Below, one piece after another: positions 9,843 to 18,415 of a stretch of DNA of 64,000 nt; position 1 is the stretch's first letter; each line of letters opens with the position of its first letter. Made by a program: the position numbers and the translations under genes. The notes beneath the pieces are model-generated. The model did no database searches. It was not told the DNA's origin and saw nothing but the letters and a program-made list of their open reading frames with translations. This DNA is from Marinobacterium nitratireducens (GTDB lineage: Bacteria; Pseudomonadota; Gammaproteobacteria; Pseudomonadales; Balneatricaceae), in NCBI RefSeq assembly GCF_014645375.1, contig NZ_BMLT01000004.1:1-64000 (forward strand), given 5' to 3'.

Positions 9843-9927
9843 GCCGGAACGGGCCGAGCAAACCAGAAGCTACTCACGAATTTCTCAAGACTTGGAAAAC
9901 GTCCATTCGGAGTAGATGCACTTGCTG

Positions 9928-10201
9928 CTAGGGAACCTATGAACAAGTCCCAGTTGTCCTCTGCGGGTCCTGAAGCGTGCAGCTGCTAGGCGCAGTACGC
10001 AGGCAATGGCCTTAGTCCTTGTCAAGCACTGCAACAACGCAGATGCATGCTTCAGGGCCCGCCCTGCGGGGCTTTCAGCGCGAACCGGACTCATTGTTGC
10101 AGCTTCTCGACAGGCCACCAGCATGCCTTCAAAGCTGCGCCTCGATTCCGGCTCGCGCTGAAAGCCAGAGACTCATTGGGACTTATTCATAGGTTCCCTA
10201 G
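9928..10201. mobile_element. IS5-like MITE with CTAG target duplication
   Basis: A 266-bp non-coding element (9932-10197) is flanked by CTAG at 9928-9931 and 10198-10201. The terminal inverted repeats start GGAACCTATGAA, followed by (C/T)AAGTCCCA, and match at all but one position over about 22 bases. A second inverted pair lies inside (CTTTCAGCGCGAACCGGA near 10073 and its near complement near 10147). CTAG (YTAR) duplications are the IS5-group hallmark. There is no transposase, so it would have been moved in trans. The right-hand CTAG supplies the TAG stop of the MFS gene. It accounts for most of the gap 9843-10197. Confidence 0.75.
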
Positions 10202-11589
10202 CCTTTTCGCGACGAAAACCAAGCGGCCATCAGTGAAAAAGCCAGCGAAATACTCAGCGCCCAGACAGCGACAGACTGGAAATCTTTGTACCCTTGCGGA
10301 GTGATTGAACGGCCATCAAAAAAGATCGCAATCAGCAAACTGAGCACTGCGGTACCCAGCAGCTGCCCACACTGGCGCGCCAGATTCAGGGTAGCCGTCG
10401 CTATCCCCAACTTCGCCGCTGCAACTGTTCCGATTGCAGTCGAGTTGTTTGGTGTCGAGAACAGGCCGTGCCCCAAACCGATCGCCATCATCGATCCGGC
10501 GATGACTACCAGTGGCATCCTATCGTTAACCTGCACCAGTATTCCCAGACCTGTAGCGATAATCAGACAGCCGACAGTGGCAAGAACCCGACTTCCCCAG
10601 AGATCGGACAACCGGCCTGCAATCGGTGCACAGATTGTCATCATCACCGCCTGAAGCATCATAATCTGCCCAGCTTCGGTAGGTGTCATCCCCCGGTTGT
10701 ACTGAAGATAGAGGACCATCAAAACAACGATTCCGTACTGGCTTGAATACATGAACAGCGCTGCCAGAATGGACCTCAAAAAGGTTTTGTTCTGCGTTAT
10801 CATATCTATTCGGATCAACGGGTATGCCGCTTTCGAACAACGTCTCAAAAACAGATACATAACCCCCACACCAGTGACGGCTAGCAGAAGCCCCGACAAT
10901 TCAATCAGATGAGTACTGCCAAAGAACAACGCCCCGAGAGCAACTGCCGATAACGATACTCCAATCCAGTCAACCAAATGTCTGTCTGCACTATTCCACT
11001 CGCCCCGAATTTTTGTCGATGCGCCTATTACTGCTAAAAGAGAAATTGGAACCGGCGCCCAGAAAACAGCTCGCCAGCCAAACTCATCTACCAGCCATCC
11101 CCCTACTAAAGGGCCAGCAGTCATTCCCATATAGATAGATGACGTCATCCACCCCAGAGCAGCACCACGTCCACCTCCCTGATAGATAGAAGACAGAATC
11201 GCCATTCCTGAACTGGTTCCAATTGCGCCCCCAATACCCTGTATAACTCGCGAAAAAAGAAGAAATTCGATATTGGGAGCGATAGCACCCAACACGCCGC
11301 CGAAAGCAAAAAGTGCAAAGCCAACGACAAAAATCCTTTTACGCCCGTAGAGGTCAGCCAATCTGCCACCCGGGAGCTGGGCTATGAGACTACTTAAAAC
11401 AAAGGTTGCTGGTATCCAGCTAACCAACACCGCATTAGCGTTAAGTTCATCAGAAATCGCGGGCACGGCGATCAGGGAAGCCGAGATCGCCAAGGGAAGA
11501 AGAAAACAACCCAGACTGACAATCAGGAGTGAAATCAAGCGGGCGTTAGCATAACGCTGGTAATAACGAGTCAGGGACGCTTCTGTCAA
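10198..11589 (-). CDS. MFS drug-efflux-type transporter, DHA2 (14-TM) family
   Basis: The 463-residue membrane protein has the MFS motif A region GGRLADLYGRKRIFVVG near residue 75 and about 14 predicted helices, as in the EmrB/QacA class. Proton-driven export of drugs or small metabolites across the inner membrane is the family role; the substrate is unknown. Codon use and base composition look clearly less GC-rich than its neighbours, which hints at acquisition. No membrane-fusion partner is adjacent. The TAG stop lies within the CTAG target duplication of the MITE. Because CTAG was also the pre-insertion target, the reading frame need not have been shortened. Confidence 0.85.
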   Translation of the reverse strand: MTEASLTRYYQRYANARLISLLIVSLGCFLLPLAISASLIAVPAISDELNANAVLVSWIPATFVLSSLIAQLPGGRLADLYGRKRIFVVGFALFAFGGVLGAIAPNIEFLLFSRVIQGIGGAIGTSSGMAILSSIYQGGGRGAALGWMTSSIYMGMTAGPLVGGWLVDEFGWRAVFWAPVPISLLAVIGASTKIRGEWNSADRHLVDWIGVSLSAVALGALFFGSTHLIELSGLLLAVTGVGVMYLFLRRCSKAAYPLIRIDMITQNKTFLRSILAALFMYSSQYGIVVLMVLYLQYNRGMTPTEAGQIMMLQAVMMTICAPIAGRLSDLWGSRVLATVGCLIIATGLGILVQVNDRMPLVVIAGSMMAIGLGHGLFSTPNNSTAIGTVAAAKLGIATATLNLARQCGQLLGTAVLSLLIAIFFDGRSITPQGYKDFQSVAVWALSISLAFSLMAAWFSSRKG

Positions 11590-11863
11590 AAAGGTATCCT
11601 CTAACGAAATGGGTGGCCGGGCCCAGGTGATCTTACCTGCGTCTGTGTGTCCGGGAAACTATAGCCACTTCAATTACAAGGCAAGGATAGTTCAGACTTC
11701 CAGGTCAAAGACCGCCAGCGCCACAGCCTCCACGAACCAGACATATATACACTCGACGGATAAAAGCCGCGACCTCACCGTACTGCTGCGCATGCTCTTC
11801 GGAGCACCGATGATCGGCCTCTGCGCCTTCGTCTTGGTCCTGACTGCCAAACCTGCAATTTAG

Positions 11864-11905
11864 TTGACACAGTCAATCTTTAGGCTTAAGGTTGACACTA
11901 TCAAC
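11864..11905 (+). promoter_or_regulatory. Promoter and twin MarR-type operators
   Basis: Palindrome TTGAC-ACA-GTCAA (11864-11876) overlaps a -35 TTGACA; TAAGGT 17 bases later can serve as the -10. A second palindrome, GTTGA-CACTA-TCAAC (11891-11905), follows. The two related palindromes just before marR suggest autorepression, as is usual in the family. Confidence 0.65.
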
Positions 11906-11923
11906 TTACAGACAGGCCACGCC

Positions 11924-12373
11924 ATGCAAAACGACATCCCCATTGGCGAAGCCCTCCACCGGCTGCTGCATGCGTACCGGCGGGCAATGCGCCAGTCCTA
12001 TCGGGCCGCCGGCATTGAGCTTGCCGTTTCGCATATCCGCTCCCTCAAGGTGATCCGTCACCACCAGCAGCGACTGCTGCAACCCTGCACCGCCCAGGCC
12101 ATCGCCGCCGATATCGAACGCGACAAGGCCCAGATCGCACGGGTGGTCAGAGATCTGCTGGAAAAAGCGCTGATCGAAAAGCGCCCGAACCCCGAAGACG
12201 GGCGCAGCCAGATTCTGCAGCTGACGAGCGCTGGAGAGGCGATGCTCGAACGTATCGGCAACGCCGAGCACCAGGCGAGCCTGCGTATGGCACAGGGCCT
12301 GAGCCCGGATGAATTGACCGCTTTCATTCGACTGGCCAGCGCCATGACCGACAACCTCAGCCCCGCAACCTGA
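11924..12373 (+). CDS. MarR-family transcriptional regulator
   Basis: The 149-residue protein is counted from ATG 11924. An upstream in-frame start at 11864 would lie inside the promoter and is rejected. It shows the winged-helix core (AVSHIRSLKVIRHH, then AIAADIERDKAQIARVVRDL as recognition helix, then RPNPEDGRSQILQLT wing). It is 26 bases ahead of the siderophore-interacting protein gene and probably regulates it, by context. In E. coli a comparable arrangement exists with the iron/nickel-responsive PadR-like YqjI beside the ferric reductase YqjH, but this regulator is MarR-like. The ligand is unknown. Confidence 0.85.
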   Translation: MQNDIPIGEALHRLLHAYRRAMRQSYRAAGIELAVSHIRSLKVIRHHQQRLLQPCTAQAIAADIERDKAQIARVVRDLLEKALIEKRPNPEDGRSQILQLTSAGEAMLERIGNAEHQASLRMAQGLSPDELTAFIRLASAMTDNLSPAT

Positions 12374-12399
12374 CAACCCACGACTTTGAAGGAGACGCC

Positions 12400-13131
12400 A
12401 TGTCCCGTCCAGCCCCACGCGAGCTGACGGTGCTGCGCAGGCACCAGCTCACCACCAACATGCTGCGACTGACGCTTGGCGGCCCGGGCATGGAAAGCTT
12501 TCCGGCCGACCAGGCCAGCGCCTACATCAAGCTCATGCTCCCGGCACAGGGGCAATCACGCCCTGTCGTGCGCACCTATACCGTACGCGCACAGCGAGAC
12601 CAGGAGATCGACGTCGATTTCGTCACTCACGCAGATGCAGGTCCCGCCTCGTCCTGGGCAATGCAAGCCCGTGTCGGCGACCGCATTCTGGTAGGTGGAC
12701 CGGGCCCGAAGAAGATGATCGATCACTCGGCCGACTGGTTTCTACTGGTCGGCGACATGACCGCCCTGCCCGCCATCAGCGCCAATCTGGAGCAGCTCCC
12801 CCAGGATGCCAGCGGGCATGCGATTATCGAGGTTATCGACCGGACCGACATCCAGGAACTGAGTGCCCCCGATAATCTCAAGATCCACTGGCTGCTCAAC
12901 CCGCACCCGGGATGCGCACCCGAATTGCTGCTGAACCGGGTGCGGGAGCTGGACTGGCCGGGCCGACGCCCCGCGGTCTGGTGCGCCTGCGAATTCAGCG
13001 CCATGCGCAACCTGCGCGATCATTTTCGCAGCAGGCAGGATCTGGACAGAAGCAACCTGTACATTTCCAGCTACTGGAAGCTCGGCGCGATCGAAGAAGA
13101 GCACAAGGCACTGAAAGCCGCCGTTGCCTGA
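12400..13131 (+). CDS. Siderophore-interacting protein (flavin ferric-chelate reductase)
   Basis: The 243-residue cytosolic protein begins after a GGAG ribosome site. Residues about 10-110 form the FAD-binding barrel, with the RTYTVRAQR motif binding the flavin. Residues 115-240 form the SIP nucleotide-binding half, with LLVGDMTALPAISANLEQL and the C-terminal SSYWKLGAIEEEH signature. Family members (ViuB, YqjH) reduce ferric siderophore complexes with NAD(P)H to release iron. The gene is co-transcribed with the MarR gene just upstream. No siderophore synthesis or uptake gene is in the window, so the chelate used is unknown. Confidence 0.9.
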   Translation: MSRPAPRELTVLRRHQLTTNMLRLTLGGPGMESFPADQASAYIKLMLPAQGQSRPVVRTYTVRAQRDQEIDVDFVTHADAGPASSWAMQARVGDRILVGGPGPKKMIDHSADWFLLVGDMTALPAISANLEQLPQDASGHAIIEVIDRTDIQELSAPDNLKIHWLLNPHPGCAPELLLNRVRELDWPGRRPAVWCACEFSAMRNLRDHFRSRQDLDRSNLYISSYWKLGAIEEEHKALKAAVA

Positions 13132-13197
13132 GCGGTCACCTTGGAGCGAGCGCACTCAAAACCCCGACGGGCGTGCCGCCACATCTCCCTGAGCTCC

Positions 13198-13887
13198 TCA
13201 GCGCTCACCCAGCAAATACGCCACCGCCTGAGCGACAAACTCCGAGATTTCGGGCCCGGACATCGCCGGGCTCAGCCCCAGTATTTGCTGGCGCTGCTGA
13301 CCCACGATGATCAGGCGCAGCAACCGCACCAGCACCGCAGGATCTTTGCCCGGCGCCAGGCGACCGGCCAGTAATGCTCCCGCATGCTCATCGAAGGCGT
13401 CGGTGACGCGACGCGAGTTGCGATGATAGACCGCAGCCAGATCCGGGAAACGCCCCTGCTCGGCCAGCAGGATTTTCGCCGTTATGCAGGCCTCGTGACT
13501 CAACACCAGCTGCGCAAAAGCGCAGGCCAGCCTGCGCAGCTGGTGCTCGACGGATTCCGGGCCGGACGACCGCTGACCGAAGTCCGACACGATTGCGGCA
13601 ATACGTCGCTCGACGGCCTCACGGAACAACTCTTCCTTTCCCGAGGCCAGCTTGTACAGCGTCCTGGTCGAAACCCCGGCCCGCCTGGCAATCCGTGCCA
13701 TACTGGCCTGAGCGAAGCCGACCTCAGCGAACTCGCCGGCGGCGGCATCGATCAACAACTGCCGGGTCTCCTCCGGCGCCCGCTGGACCGGCCGCCCGAC
13801 CGCGCGCTTCACCGGCACCGTCTCCTTTTGTGCCGGTTCCGGATGCCGGGCCGATGCCGGAAATTCGATTTCCATTTCTCTGCTCAC
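13198..13887 (-). CDS. TetR/AcrR-family transcriptional regulator
   Basis: The 229-residue protein has an unusually long, charged N-terminal leader (about 35 residues) before the TetR helix-turn-helix (LLIDAAAGEFAEVGFAQASM, then IARRAGVSTRTLYKL). It is divergent from the hlyD-permease operon with an 81-base AT-rich intergenic region holding short inverted TAATAT/ATATTA elements. It is therefore very likely the repressor of that exporter. The inducer is unknown. The C-terminal ligand domain resembles the AefR-like group, but this is only an impression. Confidence 0.85.
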   Translation of the reverse strand: MSREMEIEFPASARHPEPAQKETVPVKRAVGRPVQRAPEETRQLLIDAAAGEFAEVGFAQASMARIARRAGVSTRTLYKLASGKEELFREAVERRIAAIVSDFGQRSSGPESVEHQLRRLACAFAQLVLSHEACITAKILLAEQGRFPDLAAVYHRNSRRVTDAFDEHAGALLAGRLAPGKDPAVLVRLLRLIIVGQQRQQILGLSPAMSGPEISEFVAQAVAYLLGER

Positions 13888-13968
13888 CCGATTAATATTT
13901 AGGAAAATTTATATTTTACATATTAGCACAGACGCTACCACGCCCAGAACGGCAGAAGGTTTCCCAGC

Positions 13969-14946
13969 ATGTCTACACGCACGCTTTTCGGCGCCCTGGT
14001 CATAACAGCGGCCGCCGCCGGTGGCTATGCCCTCTGGGCGATCTCCAACCCCGCATCGCTGGTTGTACAGGGCGAAGTCGAGGCGACCCGTATCGATCTG
14101 GCGGCGCGGGTCTCGGGACGCGTCACCGAGGTACCGGTGGATTTTGGCGACCGCGTAACGAAGGGGCAGCTCGTCGTCGTGCTGGAAAGCCCGCAGCTGG
14201 ATGCCGGACTCGTAACGGCCCGTGCCGCGCTCGCCGTTGCCGAAGCCAATCGCGACCTGACCTTTGCCACGCGCCCGGAAACCATCGCTGCACGCCAGGC
14301 GGAACTGGAAAAAGCCCGGGCGGATGTCGTCCTGGCCCGCAAAATCCATGACCGCATCGCACGCCTGCGCGGAACGGCGATCACCTCGGCACAGAGCCTC
14401 GACGAGGCGTCCAATTCGCTCGACTCCGCACTGCGCGCCCAGGAGGCTGCCGAGGCCAACCTGCTGCTGGCCAGCAATGGCAGCAGCCCCGAGGAAAAAT
14501 CCGTCGCCCAGGCACAGGTCGAGGAAGCCAGAGCCCAGGTCCTGCAAAAGGAAACCGATATCGCCGAACTGAAGGTACGGGCGCCCATTGACGGACAGGT
14601 GACCGCCCGCATGGCCGAACCCGGCAAAAATTTTTCGGAAGGATCGCCACTGCTCTCGCTGGTCGATATCGACAATGCCTGGTTTACCTTCCACCTGCGC
14701 GAAGACCTGTTAAGCGGACTGGGCATCGGCGACGAGCTGAGCATCCGGGTTCCCGCGCTGGACGACAAAACCGTCACGGCCAGGGTGACGGCAATCAATG
14801 CCCAGGGCAACTACGCCAATTGGCGGGCTACCAAGGCAACGGGGGACTTTGATCTGCGCACCTTTGCGATCCGCGCCACGCCGGTACAGCGCGACCCCCA
14901 GCTGCGCCCCGGCATGAGCGCGCTCATCGACTTCGGGCAGCGCTGA
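13969..14946 (+). CDS. HlyD-family membrane fusion protein of an ABC-2 exporter
   Basis: The 325-residue protein has one N-terminal membrane anchor (residues about 6-26) and a periplasmic body. The lipoyl-like halves sit at about 40-70 (ARVSGRVTEVPVDFGDRV) and 200-220 (VRAPIDGQVTARMAEPG), flanking a coiled-coil hairpin. It resembles E. coli YhiI/YbhG and should bridge the inner-membrane permeases to an outer-membrane channel such as TolC. It is first in a three-gene operon, with the permease gene starting 4 bases after its stop, and is divergent from a TetR repressor. Confidence 0.88.
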   Translation: MSTRTLFGALVITAAAAGGYALWAISNPASLVVQGEVEATRIDLAARVSGRVTEVPVDFGDRVTKGQLVVVLESPQLDAGLVTARAALAVAEANRDLTFATRPETIAARQAELEKARADVVLARKIHDRIARLRGTAITSAQSLDEASNSLDSALRAQEAAEANLLLASNGSSPEEKSVAQAQVEEARAQVLQKETDIAELKVRAPIDGQVTARMAEPGKNFSEGSPLLSLVDIDNAWFTFHLREDLLSGLGIGDELSIRVPALDDKTVTARVTAINAQGNYANWRATKATGDFDLRTFAIRATPVQRDPQLRPGMSALIDFGQR

Positions 14947-14949
14947 CCG

Positions 14950-16143
14950 ATGCCCGGACACCCGTCCGCCGGGGTTCGGCGCCTGTTTCGCCGTGAACTG
15001 CGCCGCATCCTGGCACGCCCGGCGCTGGCCCTGATGCTGGCATCCTATCCGCTGCTGCTGTTCGTGCTGATGAGCTCGATCTTCTACCGCAGTCTGCCGA
15101 CCGGGCTGCCCGTCGCCCTGGTCGACCTGGACGGCAGCCCGGTTTCGCGGCAGATCGCCCGCATGGTGGACCAGACGCCGGAACTCGACATCAGCACCCG
15201 ACTTCCAAGCCTGAACGAGGCCAAGCAGGCGCTGCTGACCGGCCATGTCTACGGCATTATTCTGATTCCCGAGAATAGCGAACGTGACCTGCTGTCCGGT
15301 GCCAGGCCCGAGATCGTCACCTTCTACAACAACCAGATGCTGACGGTCGGCAGCATCGTTGAGCGCGCCGCCGGCAGAGCCATCCGTACCTATTCGGCCG
15401 GCGTCTCGGTGAAAGTGCGGGAAAACCTGGGGCAACCGGCCGACCAGGCCCTGGCTGCCGTCAACCCGATTCCGATCCAGCAAAGCCCACTGTTCAACCC
15501 GGCGCTGGACTATACCCAGTTTCTGCTGGCTGCCGTCATGCCCGCCGTGCTGCAAATCTTTATCTGCGCCGGCGCGGTGATCGCCCTCTCGCGCGAACGC
15601 CACGGCAGTGCAAGCATCGCGCGCCTGGTCCGACTCGGCGGCTCGCCGCTTAGCACCCTGACCGGTAAGCTGGCGCCCTACGGTATCATCTGCCTGACGT
15701 CACTCTGGCTGGCGGACGCGATCATATTCGGCTATTTCGACGCCCCCTTTCGCGGCAACCCCACCCTGCACCTGGTGTACAGCGCGCTGTTCGTTCTCAC
15801 CTGCCTCGCACTGGGGGCTTTCATTGCAATGACAGCCAGGGACACCGTTGCCGCTCTCGGCATCGCCGGCCTGCTGACCGCACCGGCATTCGGGTTCGCG
15901 GGCATCAGCTTTCCGCGCATGATGATGAACGATTTTTCGCTCGTCTGGGGGTCCATGCTGCCGCTGACGCCCTATCTCCAGCTGCGCAACGATCAGGCCG
16001 TGCGCGGCGCCGATATCGCCCTGTCGATGGCGCCCCTGGCCTGGCTGGCGCTGCTGCTGCTCATCTTCGCAGCGCTGGCGCTGCTGCAAACGAACCGGCA
16101 GGCACGGGCGGGCGGCAGAATGCAGGCGGAGGATGGCGCATGA
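14950..16143 (+). CDS. ABC-2 type permease subunit 1
   Basis: The 397-residue membrane protein has the ABC-2 layout: one N-terminal helix (about 27-47), a large periplasmic domain (about 50-190), then five or six helices in the C-terminal half. The region VALVDLDGSPVSRQIARM is typical of YhhJ/YbhR-type permeases. It overlaps the next permease gene by 4 bases. No ATP-binding subunit gene accompanies the pair. Confidence 0.85.
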   Translation: MPGHPSAGVRRLFRRELRRILARPALALMLASYPLLLFVLMSSIFYRSLPTGLPVALVDLDGSPVSRQIARMVDQTPELDISTRLPSLNEAKQALLTGHVYGIILIPENSERDLLSGARPEIVTFYNNQMLTVGSIVERAAGRAIRTYSAGVSVKVRENLGQPADQALAAVNPIPIQQSPLFNPALDYTQFLLAAVMPAVLQIFICAGAVIALSRERHGSASIARLVRLGGSPLSTLTGKLAPYGIICLTSLWLADAIIFGYFDAPFRGNPTLHLVYSALFVLTCLALGAFIAMTARDTVAALGIAGLLTAPAFGFAGISFPRMMMNDFSLVWGSMLPLTPYLQLRNDQAVRGADIALSMAPLAWLALLLLIFAALALLQTNRQARAGGRMQAEDGA

Positions 16144-17282
16144 GGGAGCTGTTCCGCGCCATGCAAGCGGCACTTGGCAGACTGTTCTCGGACCCCGCGT
16201 CCCGGGCGACAATGGTGATGTCCATCATCATCTACGCGATCATCTACCCCCAGCCCTACTCCGCCGAGGTCATTCGCGATGTACCGGTCGCCGTGGTGGA
16301 TCAGGACGGTTCGAACGCCAGCCGCGAGCTTATCAGGCGTATCGACGCCGCGGAAGGCGCGCGCGTGCTGGCCACCGTCGACGGACTGCCACAGGCGGAA
16401 TCGCTGTTCTACGCACGCAGGATCACCGGACTGGTCATCGTGCCGGCCAACTTCGAACGGGATCTGCTCAACGGCGACCCCGCACCGATTGCAGCCTACG
16501 GGGACGCGGGCTACTTCCTGATCTACAACGCCATGATGGGCGCGGTTAACAACGCCGCGCAAAGCCTCGGCCATGAAATTCGCTACGGCCGCCTGACCGG
16601 CGCCGGTATCGCCCCCGACACCGCACAGGCGCTGATCGCTCCTCTGAGCGTCACCTCGGTCGCGCTCTTCAACCCCCAGGGGGGATACGCCAGCTACGTG
16701 GTGCCGGCGGCGTTCGTGCTCATCGTACAGCAAACCCTGCTGATGGGGATCGGCATACTGCACGCCGGTCGAAAGCCGACGCAGGGAGTCAGGATGGCCG
16801 CCGCCCCGCTGGTCTACGTGCTGTTCTACTGCCTGTGGATCGCGGTCACCCAGCTGCTGCTGCCGGAGGTCTACGGCATTCCGCGACTGGGTACCTGGTG
16901 GCACCTTTACGTCGTCGCGATCCCGTTCCTGATGGCCGTTTGCGCCCTGGGCTTCGTGCTCGCGCAGCTGATCCGCTCGCGCGAGGGGGTCATCTTCGTG
17001 CTGGTCGTGATGGGTATTCCGCTGTTTTTCCTGTCGGGCGTATCCTGGCCCATCCAGAGCGTACCGGCGCCGATTCAAACCCTTGCCCTGCTGATCCCCT
17101 CCACCACCGCCCTCACGGCTTTCGTGCAGGTCGACCAGATGGGCGCAGACCTCGGCGCGGTGGCGGACAAGGTAATCTGGGAACTGACACTTGCCGCGGC
17201 CTACACGCTGATCGCGCTGCTGCTGAACTTCTACCATACAAGGCGCCAGCCCGCGGAACAGGCAAGGCCTCCCGCCTCCTGA
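16140..17282 (+). CDS. ABC-2 type permease subunit 2
   Basis: The 380-residue paralogue of the preceding gene has the same layout (VAVVDQDGSNASRELIRRI near residue 50; helices clustered from about residue 180). The ATG overlaps the upstream stop, indicating translational coupling. The two permeases likely form a heterodimer. The substrate is unknown; the family exports drugs, bile-salt-like or hydrophobic compounds. The operon ends here without an ATPase, which must be supplied from elsewhere or not be needed. Confidence 0.85.
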   Translation: MRELFRAMQAALGRLFSDPASRATMVMSIIIYAIIYPQPYSAEVIRDVPVAVVDQDGSNASRELIRRIDAAEGARVLATVDGLPQAESLFYARRITGLVIVPANFERDLLNGDPAPIAAYGDAGYFLIYNAMMGAVNNAAQSLGHEIRYGRLTGAGIAPDTAQALIAPLSVTSVALFNPQGGYASYVVPAAFVLIVQQTLLMGIGILHAGRKPTQGVRMAAAPLVYVLFYCLWIAVTQLLLPEVYGIPRLGTWWHLYVVAIPFLMAVCALGFVLAQLIRSREGVIFVLVVMGIPLFFLSGVSWPIQSVPAPIQTLALLIPSTTALTAFVQVDQMGADLGAVADKVIWELTLAAAYTLIALLLNFYHTRRQPAEQARPPAS

Positions 17283-17357
17283 GCGCCGCGACGCCGCCGC
17301 GACAGGACATCGCGCCGAACCCGGGCGTAGCATCACCCGACCGGGCACGGCGTGCGC

Positions 17358-18308
17358 CTACCCCAGCGACTCCAGCAGCCCCGCAATCTCGTTGCATACA
17401 AACTCCTCCGGCAGACAGTGCTCGACACGGGCGCAGGCGAACTGCAGGAAGCCGCGCGCCGCATGCGGCAGACGACGGTCACGGCGCACAATGAAGTGCC
17501 AGTGGCTGTCGATGGGAAATTCCCGCACCGGCAGCACCACCAGCCCGGAATGGACGGCCGGCAGCACGTGCTGCGACAGAACGGCCAGCCCCATCCCGGA
17601 TGCCACACCCACGCGTATCGCTTCGTTGCTGGCCATCTGCAAGGCACCGGAGAGCTGCATGCCCTGCCCCTGCAGCCAGCTTTCGAACAGCATCCGGGTC
17701 GCCGATCCGGGTTCACGCAGCAGGAATCGTTCGGCGGACAGATCGGCGCTGCGAACCTCATCGAGTGACGCCAGCGCATGGGACTCGGGCGCGATCATTA
17801 CCAGCGGGTTGCGCAAAAAGCGCGCCGCCAGCGCATGCTCCAAGGAAGGCGGGTGGCTGAAGACATAGATATCGTCCAGCTGGCGTTCGAAACGACTCAA
17901 CAATTGCTGTCGGTTACCGATTTGTACCGTCACGTCGACGTCGGGAAAATCCCGGCTGTAGGGTCCGAGCAGACACGGCAGCACGTATTGAGCGGTATTC
18001 ACCAGGGCGATGCTGAAGCGCCCGCGCTGACCGCCGCGCAGTTCCGCCAGATAGTCCTGAAAATCATCGAAGCGCCCGGTCACGTCCAGGGCGGCGCGGT
18101 AGAGTTCACTTCCGGCCTCGGTCGGCTCGAGGCCGGCTACCCCCGGCTGCAACAGCGGCTCCCCCACCGCCTCCGCCAGCCGCTTGAGCTGCTGCGACAC
18201 CGTCGGCTGCGTCAGATGCAACTGACGCGCTGCCGCCGTGACCGATCCGGTACGAACCGTCGCCACAAAAACCTCGAGCAGACGAAAGGTGAGATGACGG
18301 AGGTTCAT
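17358..18308 (-). CDS. LysR-family transcriptional regulator
   Basis: The 316-residue protein starts MNLRHLTFRLLEVFVATVRT, followed by the LysR helix-turn-helix (SVTAAARQLHLTQPTVSQQL) and a type 2 periplasmic-binding-like effector domain from about residue 90. It is divergent from the sbtA-like gene, with a palindromic operator immediately before its own start. This suggests control of the bicarbonate transporter, as CcmR/CbbR-type LysR proteins do for inorganic-carbon genes in cyanobacteria and autotrophs. The effector is not identifiable from sequence. Confidence 0.88.
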   Translation of the reverse strand: MNLRHLTFRLLEVFVATVRTGSVTAAARQLHLTQPTVSQQLKRLAEAVGEPLLQPGVAGLEPTEAGSELYRAALDVTGRFDDFQDYLAELRGGQRGRFSIALVNTAQYVLPCLLGPYSRDFPDVDVTVQIGNRQQLLSRFERQLDDIYVFSHPPSLEHALAARFLRNPLVMIAPESHALASLDEVRSADLSAERFLLREPGSATRMLFESWLQGQGMQLSGALQMASNEAIRVGVASGMGLAVLSQHVLPAVHSGLVVLPVREFPIDSHWHFIVRRDRRLPHAARGFLQFACARVEHCLPEEFVCNEIAGLLESLG

Positions 18309-18317
18309 GGGCCTGCC

Positions 18318-18339
18318 TGCATAGATATTTATCTATGCA
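18318..18339. promoter_or_regulatory. Perfect palindromic operator between lysR and sbtA
   Basis: Arms TGCATAGATA and TATCTATGCA are exactly complementary around a central TT, 10 bases upstream of the lysR start codon. The T-N11-A LysR pattern is contained in it. It should serve autoregulation and control of the divergent transporter. Confidence 0.7.
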
Positions 18340-18415
18340 TATAAGCCAAATAATTAATTAGATGCAATGCCAATTTGTCGGCAAAATCCGCGCCAACTCA
18401 TCGAATGGAGACCGG

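Noticed and set aside
10198-11589. MITE insertion as a truncation of the MFS gene
   Set aside because: CTAG, and so the TAG stop, was part of the pre-insertion target; the protein has a full set of helices and normal length.
11609-11863. 84-codon plus-strand frame before marR
   Set aside because: No ribosome site and atypical composition; a hydrophobic tail (MLFGAPMIGLCAFVLVL) could be a gene remnant, but evidence is too thin.
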